A DNA stretch of 64,000 nt from Rhytidiadelphus loreus (lineage: Eukaryota > Streptophyta > Bryopsida > Hypnales > Hylocomiaceae), in NCBI GenBank assembly GCA_947034895.1, contig OX344761.1:39630863-39694862 (forward strand). Reading direction: 5' to 3'. Each line of letters starts with the position of its first letter. Within the stretch, counting starts at the first letter, position 1. Of the stretch, positions 56,350-64,000 are shown piece by piece. The notes beneath the pieces are model-generated. The model was not told where the DNA came from and searched no databases. It saw only the letters and a program-made list of their open reading frames with translations. The position numbers and the translations under genes were made by a program.

Positions 56350-59300
56350 ATGGCGACGCTTCAGAGACCCGGCACAGGGACAGAACCTCCGACCACGGCC
56401 ACCGAGCGGGCGGAAACCGGGGCGGAGACGGCACGCGTGGAAGGCAAGGGTGTTGGGGGGCAAGTGGTGGAGGCGGCCAAGAATGTGGTCACGGGACGAG
56501 ACGAGCCAGGACTCCCAGCGGCAGACCCTGCAGTGGTGGATCGTAGTGGTGTGATCGAGCCTGGAGTCGCAGCGTCGACGAGCACTATTCCTCATCACCA
56601 CCATCACGACAATGGCGTTTTGGGACGCACTGAGGAGGAGCTCGACAAACTACGCACAAGGACGCATATCACGCACGAAGGCGAGGCGTATTGTCCAAAT
56701 CCCAACATCCGAGATCTGGTATGCAATTATGCATGACGGGGCACTGGGTCTGCACCTTGGTATTAATTTGCCGAACTTGGCTCTGATCGAACTGGAAGGG
56801 AGGAGGCTTTGCAATGACAGGAGCATTGACAGAAGTTTGAGATTATGGGAGTAAGTTTGAGTAATGAGTACATGTGAGCGAGGAAGGTTGAGTACATCTG
56901 CCTGATGTTTGAATACTCGTGAGGAAGCTTGACTGCATAATTATGGAGTTTGAGTTCATATATGTGCCGAAGTTTGAAGTTAATTTGAGGGTTTAATAGG
57001 ACCTTACTCGATCCAGTGCCACTGGCTGGGACAGAGCCTCTCTCAAGTAGCGTAGACTGCGTAGCTGCTTGATTCAATCATCTGTGGTTTTGCCGAGAGT
57101 CTGTGATACTGAATTGCGTCGCTGGGTGTATGGTTGTATATATATAGTATATTTTTTCAGGTGTTGTGTTTGAGAGGGCCGAAATTGTGACAAACAAGTT
57201 CTGAATATGTACTTGGACTGTGTATGTTGGATTTGAGGTTTGACTGTCATGACTGGTATGACCCGAATTTCACCAGTATGAGGACTTGATGTGTTAACTG
57301 TACGTCATATATGCAGCCCCGGGAGTTCGAGACCCGGGTGACGGTCATCCAGCGCTACCCTGAGATGCGAAAGATCGAGAAGACGGACTTTATTAAAGAA
57401 ATTCACCATGAGGATCGCACCATCGTTGTGCCCAAGACGCGCGTCATCATGGACGAAATCGAGCGCATTGACCGGGTTCCAGTCGTGCGGCAGGTGCCCA
57501 AGACGAGAATCGAGATTTTCCACCGGTAAGTCATCTGAATCACTTAATTATTAATTTTTTAGGTTCTTAATTATACACTGCTACATATACATGTATGCCG
57601 ACTTGTTGCTCATGGAACATGCGGTTGGAAGCGTCCTAATTTATAGTAAGGCTATACTAATTTGGCCTATTAGAGAGGGTGCAAAATTAGTATCACCGTC
57701 AAATCAATGTCTCTACAAAATACTATTGTTGTTGAAATGGGTTCAATAAGAGCCTGGCTTGGACAAAGACTCAACAACTCATTTGAGTCGAGAGTCTGGA
57801 TGCACTAGAAGGCACTGGACCGTACGAGAACCGTTTCCTTGGTCCGGTGGGAACACAAACGGTTCCCTGTGGGGCTTCTTGAGCTAGTAATCTGTTGGTT
57901 TTTACTTCTTTCGCCGAGGTGTTATTCGTCAGGTTCACTGTGATTTTTTTTAAATTTTTAGTGGAAGAAAGTGACTGCTTGTTTCCAGAAAATAAAAGTA
58001 AATAAATAAAATGGGTTCAATACAATGATATATTTTAACATGCACTAGTTCAAAATTGTGTACGTGACTTGTGTAATTTTTTGTTGTAGTGGCACAGTGG
58101 TAGTCTCGATCTGGGACTGGACCGTTTGTCAGTGTAGCGTGTTCCAAAGCCCAGATGAAATTGAACTTGAAAGTCAGAGTTCCCAATGACTTACTTGATA
58201 GTCGTCAATTTTGTTCAGTAAGATCGTAGGAAGATGCATTTAACGTCAATTCATTAAATTGGCGCGGTGAGATTCCATTACTTCGCGTGGCCTGACACCA
58301 AATCTATACACGTCCTCATGTTTGTGGCTTGAAATTAGACCGTTGTGAAGATATATGTCACACTTTTCGGGTTTTGGAATATCGCCAATTTAACGAAATT
58401 GACGTTATTTGAAGTTTCAGACGTATAGGCGACTGATCGAATTGCAAACAACTGAACCAATATTGACGAATTCATACGAGGTTTGCGCGCATGCAGGATC
58501 GTGACGGAGGAGCGCGAGGTAACGGAGATGGTGGAAGAAGTGGAGTACATCGACGTGCCCCGGATAGAGATGGTGCCCCGTGTCATCACTGAAGACGTGG
58601 AAGAGAAAATCATCGTCCCGGTGGTGAGAGAGGTGGCCGTCACGCGCATGGTGGAAGTGCCCACCGGAAAGTACGTCCCCTACCTGCCTGATCGATGCAC
58701 CACTATTGTAATTCAATCTTGTTATGCATTCATTCATTCATTCATTCGTTCATTCATTTCATAACTTAATTCGTTACCTCGGATTGAATTGAAAACGCAA
58801 AATTAATTAACGTCCGATCCGAGATTCGATCGTTAATTGATGAAGTCACAGGGGAGATCGATCATCTCTGGTTCCCGGCCGGAGTCTCATCAGTGTTGCC
58901 AACAGGAAAAATTTATGGCACTCACTGGTTTGCTTTGTTTGATTGCCGGATCCCCCATTGTTAATGAATCATCGATCGAGGAAACCCTTGATATTCCCAA
59001 CAAGAAGCTCATATTGAATCCCCTGTAAACAACTAAACAAGAGGTAGATGGTCAACTGAAACTTTCCATTTTAACAATTATGACTCAAGTCGATTTCGTT
59101 AAACTGGCAGAGTTCCATGACTTTAGCATGCTTGAAGGCGCCTGGCCTGAAACATAAATCTACACTGGTCCTAGTTTTTTGGAGCTCCATTATCCATACA
59201 ACTGAATCATTAGAGGCACCATTGACCATACTTGTGAGCATTGATTTGCATCAAAAGTGTGAAAAACGCTCTATTCTATTGACCTATAGTAGTTTGCAAT

Positions 59301-59799
59301 TGGTTTTTACCTCAACACTGAAGAAATATGCAAACTTTTAGATGACGCAAGTTTCTAGATTGTTGCACGGGAATTGGCTCAAGGTTTTACCTGTATGCTG
59401 AATGGAACCTCTTCCTTGCTGTGTGGTGAATGGAGACTGCGTCATACGTGACGATTGAGGTCAATCGTATTCTAATGGGATTTGATATGCTTTGCTATGG
59501 CCGGTTGCAGCTACTGCGAGGCCCCCGTGGGCGACTTCATCAACCCTGGCCACTTCAACCTCATCAGAGGTCGCAAGCACCGCAGCCACAAGTCCAAGAC
59601 CCACAGCGGCGGCTTGCTTCACAAATCCAAGAGCTCCTCTTCGTCCTCCGACGATTCGAAGGCCACTGCAGTCCCTGCTGTTGCAGGAGTCGACTCTGCG
59701 GCCGCGTCCATTGTCAAGCACCATGCCGACGGATCCGCAACTGTCAGCCCCTCATCGTCCAAGCGGAGGAGCTTGTTGCAGAGAATCATTAACCACTAG
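56350..59799 (+). CDS. Alveolin/articulin-like membrane-skeleton protein (putative)
   Basis: Four exons, 56350-56718, 57317-57525, 58497-58670 and 59511-59799, join in frame to 346 residues. Residues 1-110 are polar and probably disordered, with five histidines at 82-86. Residues 124-250 consist of short alternating blocks of acidic/basic residues and Val-Pro steps: VPKTRVIMDEIERIDRVPVV, VEEVEYIDVPRIEMVPRVI, EEKIIVPVVREVAVTRMVEV. This composition and the roughly 10-12 residue periodicity resemble the core repeats of alveolins (IMC proteins) and articulins, which form filaments beneath membranes in protists. The repeat region is bracketed by Cys motifs, AYCPNPN before it and NYCEAPVGDF after it, suggestive of palmitoylation or disulfide anchoring. 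The tail is basic and Ser-rich (SKSSSSSSDDSK; SPSSSKRRSLLQRIINH). No signal peptide or membrane span is seen. The family call rests on pattern and not on a search. Confidence 0.65.
58729..58758. repeat. (CATT)n microsatellite in intron 3 of the alveolin-like gene
   Basis: Seven CATT units with one CGTT interruption, 60 bases after the donor at 58671. Confidence 0.7.
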
Positions 59800-60950
59800 T
59801 ACCTCCCAATGTCACCGAGACTGTCGATCTCTGGTTTCAATGTTTCATCTGATGAGGGCAAGACTGTCGCGCGCTGGTTTCATGTGATTAGGGATACTGG
59901 CATACATGCATAGAATTAATTAACTGGGTACGTTGATTAGCGCTGTTAATTTATCAGAGAGTAATCCAATGGTTACCACTTTGCTACAGTAGATTCAGTT
60001 GCGTGTTAAATTTGTTTCCATAGTGTAGAATATATATAATGGTCCATTGTTTTCGTACGTCCCGGTTCTGGCAACTGCAGTCCCTGTTGTTGCAGGAGAC
60101 TCTGTGGCTGTCAAGCACCATGTCGATGGATCCGCAACTGTCAGTCCCTCGTCGTCCAAGCGGAAAATCTTGTTGCAGAGAATCATTCACCACAAGTACG
60201 TACTCGCCCGGGGTTCCAAGTTCACGTACCAAGAATGTCGATCTCTGGTTTCATGTGATTAGGGCAAGAAGTCCTGTCGATCTCAGTTTTCATGTGATGA
60301 GGGCAAGACTGCCGATCTCTGGTTTCATGTGATTAGGTGCATGGATGGAATTAAATAGCTGGATTGATTATCGCAGTTAATTGAACAGAGAATTAGGGCC
60401 GGGGTTACCATCTTACCACGTTGCTAGATTCAGTTGCGTGTTTTCATTTGTTTCCATAAGTGTACAATATAATGGTCCGTTGTTTTCGTGTAGCTCGGAT
60501 CTGGTGTGAATATTTTCGTTGAGCTGTGTTGCTCTACTGTGCTTCCCATTCTTTCCGATGTACAAGCTAGTTGTACGCCTTCGCAGCAGCTTTACAATGG
60601 TTGGTTTCGTCGACTGTCGATCTCTGGTTTCGTGTGATTAGGGCTACTGGCATGGACGCATGGAATTAATTAGCTGGATTAATTGATTGATGATTTGGGC
60701 AGTTAATTTATGAGAGTGATCGAGTGGTTACCGCACAATGGTTGATTCAGTTGCGTGTTTCATATGTTTCCATAGTTTCCACAATTAATATAATGGTCCA
60801 TTATTTCCGTCTCGGTTCTGGTGCGAACTCTAATTCGTTGAGCTGTATGACTCAGTCTACTGTCAGTGGTTCCTATTTTTTCCAATGCATGACTTGTACA
60901 CCTTTGCAGCAGTTAATTTCACAAGGGTTGGTTTCAATTGTTTCTGCAAT
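59662..60950 (+). repeat. Tandem triplication of the last exon and 3' region
   Basis: Unit A (59662-60070) contains the last 46 codons of the alveolin-like gene and its downstream region. Unit B (60071-60610) repeats both parts. Unit C (60611-60950) repeats only non-coding parts. Shared phrases include GTTGCAGGAG.CGACTCT-type, GGATCCGCAACTGTCAG, TTGTTGCAGAGAATCATT, TCGATCTCTGGTTTCATGTG and TAATGGTCC(A/G)TTGTTTTCG. Confidence 0.8.
60071..60262 (+). pseudogene. Duplicated 3' exon fragment, still open
   Basis: The frame from about 60071 reads on from the exon 4 homology: ATAVPVVAGDSVAVKHHVDG, then ATVSPSSSKRKILLQRIIHH. The stop after His-His has mutated to Lys, so the frame continues to a TAG at 60260-60262, adding about 22 residues. 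An in-register ACTGCAG could act as an acceptor. It may be an alternative terminal exon or a dead copy. Confidence 0.45.
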
Positions 60951-61160
60951 TTTTGATTCGTTTTAAATCGCTATACAGTAGTGTCCCATGCCATTCAGCA
61001 GCAATGCAAGTTCTGTTACTGCTATTGAGTTGGAGTGATGGACTGGTTTCACACCGCTGGTGGAGAAATTTCGTTATATTGGCAGGACTCGGAATTCGGA
61101 CTGCTGTGACTCCACCGCAGAAAGCTCTTGACTGACTCTGGAAGGACGCCCAGGTCTACG

Positions 61161-61731
61161 CTAACCCCTAAATGCAATGCCCAAGGCGTGTTTTGAACTT
61201 CTTGGAATTTGCTCTAAATTGAACAAAATGCCAACCTTTTGATAAGTTGTGTCAGGTTTTTTTCAATTGTAACCGTACAAATTCAAACTACACCATGAGG
61301 GTGTTAAAACTACAAAAGTGATGTAAAGTCTTTCAATCGTCATTTCACAAGTCAAATCTAATAAAAGTTGGTGACCAAAAAAATATGAGGTTAAAGGGCC
61401 TAACATATATAACCCCAATCAATTTATGGATTCTCAAAATCTATTCCATAAATTTTTTAAATGAATTTTGAATGTCATTTTTTCTCCAAGATCTAGTGTA
61501 TTTGAGGCTCATTTCCAAGAACTCTCAACACTACGGGAAGCCAAGATTGCAATGGGTACCCTCGCACAAAATCATTTATTTTCAAAATCAGATTTTTTTA
61601 TGCTAAAACTAGACTTCAAGAAGAACTTTCCAAAAATATGAACTTCTAAAAATAGCAACTTGGTTAGGTTTTATTTAACTTCAAAGTTTTGCAAACACCA
61701 AATTTGGGTGCCTCGGGCATTTAGGAATTAA
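61161..61731. mobile_element. TTAA-end element, type A copy 2
   Basis: Left end CTAACCCCTAAATGCAATGC. The right end complement is TTAATTCCTAAATGCCCGAG. The interior closely matches 3917-4580, with small deletions (GAATTTGCTCTAAATTGAA, CCAATCAATTTATGG, AATTTGGGTGCC). 571 bp, non-coding. Confidence 0.65.
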
Positions 61732-61852
61732 AAGTGTCTCCTTTGGAAGGCCAAACAGTCTTTCACTCATATTGAAGAACTAACAAGTGATTTTAATCCA
61801 ATTTTTTGTGAGTTTTCAAGAAAAACAAACAAAATGAAACTTCTGAAGTTTA

Positions 61853-62263
61853 GAGCATCCCCACCAATGGCTTCCCTATCCCTATCCAAATGATTTTCAT
61901 CCAAGTAGGGAAGAAATCTCCCCCACCAACATTCCCTATTCCTAAAAATTTAGGCAGGGAAGGTCCAAATTCTCCAAATGGGATGATGATGGATAGGGAA
62001 CTCAAATAGAGTATTAATCCCTAAACCACTTTTCACCTTTCCAACATGAATTGTGCTTTGTGGATTTGTGGAAGTATTATTTATTTGGCCTTGTTACTAT
62101 TTCTAAGTAGTTCCCTTTTGACTTCTCTACCTCTATTTAGCAATCAGTTGAAAATTTAGAGAAGAACTAGTAAGAACTTGTCTTCCACTCTTCCCTATCC
62201 CCATCTGTGTTCCCCTTTATCCAAACAGAGATAGGGATAGAGAAGCCACTAGTGGGGATGCTC
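61853..62263. mobile_element. PIF/Harbinger-like MITE, 411 bp, with TTA duplication
   Basis: Ends GAGCATCCCCACCAATGGCT on the left and the complement of GAGCATCCCCACTAGTGGCT on the right, extending through TTC(C/T)CTATCCCTATC. Flanked by TTA at 61850-61852 and 62264-62266. A 3 bp TTA target and GAGCATC-type ends are typical of plant Harbinger/Tourist MITEs. Non-coding. Confidence 0.8.
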
Positions 62264-62520
62264 TTATTTGAAATTCAAAGTTGAGGATCTATGATCAAGT
62301 TTCTATAATTACTGTATGCACAAAGATACTTACATTGTCTTTTTTTTCTCTAATTCATTGTTTGGTCCATTTAATTTTTTGGTGCATTTAATTCTTTGTA
62401 GTTATGTCACCTTCAAAATGTCAGTTCCATGACGACTTACTCCTACAAAGAGGCAACCTTTTAGTTAACTTTCCAATTTTCCATCCATTGACAATGGCAT
62501 AATATTTTGCCTATTGGACT
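62264..62520. other. Spacer, no gene seen
   Basis: Nothing recognised. Confidence 0.3.
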
Positions 62521-62876
62521 CATTAGGAAAAAAATGAGGCCTCCAAACGGCTACTCGAATAGCAGCTGAATTACCCTTCCATCTTCTTTTTTGGCAAAAA
62601 AAAAATCCCCTAAAATTGCCCATCTCAAACCTACAGTTTTCAATGCTGCCAGTGGCACAGGAATCGAGTTTTATATTTTTTTTTCTAAAACTAATAAATT
62701 GAAAATTGAAAAAAACTGAAAAAATTATTTTTAGTCACCGAGCTGACTGCTCCGGCAATATTCATCTAAGGTGACTTTCCTCTGCAGCTAGATTCCGACC
62801 AAGGACTATTTTGAAAACAATAGCTTGTTTGGTCACTCCGGAGTAGCCCTTTGGAGGCCTCATTTTTTCTCTAATG
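62521..62876. mobile_element. CATTAG-family element, copy 8
   Basis: The ends CATTAGGAAAAAAATGAGGC and the complement of CATTAGAGAAAAAATGAGGC continue into CTCCAAA(C/G)GGCTACTC, giving about 36 bp of nearly perfect inverted repeat, the best preserved of the family. The interior has the usual AT-rich centre and GC-rich shoulders. 356 bp. Confidence 0.75.
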
Positions 62877-64000
62877 TTATCAAGAAGAAGTAAGAAACTC
62901 AAATCCAAATGAAACACTGCTACTAAATAATTTTATAGAGAGGCCAAATTGGATAATATTTTGAGATTTGTATAAAAATGAAAAAAAAATTATTATGTAT
63001 CATTAGTTTTTTATTTCATTCAAAAACAAATTTGACAACAATTTTTTAATGTTATGTAGAAAATGAAAGCAATCTGACTTTAAGACTATAAGATTTTGGT
63101 GTAGAACTAAAACCAAGTTTATACTAGCACTTGGGCCAAATGGAAAGTCAGCTTGATTTGCCTTTGATCTAGCCTTGAATTTAGCCCCAATTCACCACTC
63201 CAACTTTAGATAATGTAAAGTGTTGAGGCCAAATTCTATGGCCAAATTTTCAATTTATCACTCCGGACCTAGCTATTTCTAATGTAAAGAGTTGAGGCTT
63301 GATTCTATGGTTGAATTTCTGATTAATGTACTCTTGGATTTTCTTAATGCTCAATTAAAAAAATATAAAATATGCATCTTTTCCATTCCTTTTTTTTTGT
63401 ATTTCAAAAAAAATAGAAGAGAGGTTTTGTTTGTTTGTTTTCTTCCTTTTTCTTCCTACTTTAGTTATTCTATTTCAAATAAGAGAAGAAAAGATATTTT
63501 TTAGACTTTCTTTAACCTTTTTCTTCCTATTTTTTGTACTTCTTTTGATTCTTTCAAAAATCAGATTTAAATGAAAGTAGACTCCATATTTCAAAGATGT
63601 CAATTAGGCAAAGACGTTATGAATAACAAATTTTTATCTTACAAATATGTAACTAAGTACACAAAGGTCCACAAAATATGAATCAACTTCAATTACATGC
63701 CAATTCCATCTTTATTCCTACTAAAATTTACATAAAATTGTTTCAAGGAGTTTAGCTTCCTCCAAAATGCAATTTGCTCTTAAGTGATTGCTTCAACATG
63801 AAACTACCTCATGTTGAAAAAACTATTTTTGGAACATGCTCGAAAAGAAAGTTTTCCACTTGATAAAGATATAAAACACCATTTCCAAATGTCAAATGCC
63901 ACATTCTTTGGTGCGTTGGAACTTCTTTTCAAAAGCCAACAATAAAAGTTACAATTCTAAATGAACCACTAACATTAACTTTTATTATCAAGTAGACACA
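62877..64000. repeat. Spacer with relict of the 1389 bp element
   Basis: About 63110-63550 resembles the right part of 2506-3894 in reverse (GGGCCAAATGG, TTCACCACTCCAA, TAATGTAAAG(T/A)GTTGAGG, then TTCTTCCTTTTTCTTCCTA runs). Near 63900 the TTTGGTGCGTTGGAACTTCT phrase of the TAAGGTAG elements appears; that copy is probably cut by the window end. No gene. Confidence 0.4.

Noticed and set aside
1..64000. tRNA, rRNA, CRISPR or complete LTR retrotransposon
   Set aside because: I looked for tRNA-like box A/B patterns, rRNA cores, regular spacer arrays, long direct terminal repeats and reverse transcriptase/integrase motifs and saw none. A dedicated scan could still find decayed copies.

Overview
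The window reads as nuclear DNA of a land plant, probably a seed-free one (bryophyte-like). The protein-coding genes have several GT-AG introns. Coding exons are GC-balanced, while the long spacers are AT-rich and packed with transposon-derived repeats. The recognisable proteins are plant types: a peroxisomal MaoC-type 2-enoyl-CoA hydratase, a plant-type PTEN2 phosphatase and a dehydrin-like LEA protein. No organelle, bacterial or viral segment was recognised. The species cannot be named from sequence alone.

Layout. 1-10.5 kb is gene-poor and holds inverted-repeat elements (CATTAG-, TAAGGTAG-, TAA-TSD- and TTAA-bounded) and a 209 bp hairpin. 10.5-12.2 kb carries a gene for a secreted precursor with two copies of a cysteine-rich 26-residue peptide, preceded by a leader with a three-fold tandem repeat. 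12.8-13.85 kb holds a dehydrin-like gene (minus strand) with a duplicated downstream region. 14-31.5 kb is almost entirely repeats: CATTAG elements, a large loop-less palindrome, a 185 bp tandem array, a miRNA-like hairpin at 23.7 kb, and a CACTA element nested inside a CATTAG element. 31.69-35.23 kb is the ten-exon ECH2 gene. 37.0-38.2 kb is a broken, 5'-truncated DEAH-box helicase copy. 39-42.2 kb is repeats. 42.3-48.5 kb is the PTEN2-type gene (13 coding exons plus a leader intron). 49.2-53.1 kb is repeats. 56.35-59.8 kb is a four-exon gene whose middle is rich in alternating charged and Val-Pro residues, resembling alveolin/articulin cytoskeletal proteins; tandem repeats flank it on both sides. 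61-64 kb is repeats again.

The genes do not form a pathway: lipid beta-oxidation in peroxisomes, phosphoinositide signalling, stress protection, a secreted peptide and a probable membrane-skeleton protein sit as independent units. Two structural themes stand out. First, four of the five intact genes have short tandem duplications (about 160-430 bp) in a leader intron, immediate upstream DNA or downstream DNA. Second, several families of small non-autonomous elements occur in multiple copies, including one bounded by TTAA with ends near TTAACCCCTAAAxGxCC (piggyBac-like target signature) and one with CATTAG...CTAATG ends present eight times. All exon coordinates were deduced by eye from splice signals, frame continuity and remembered family sequences; no database search was run.
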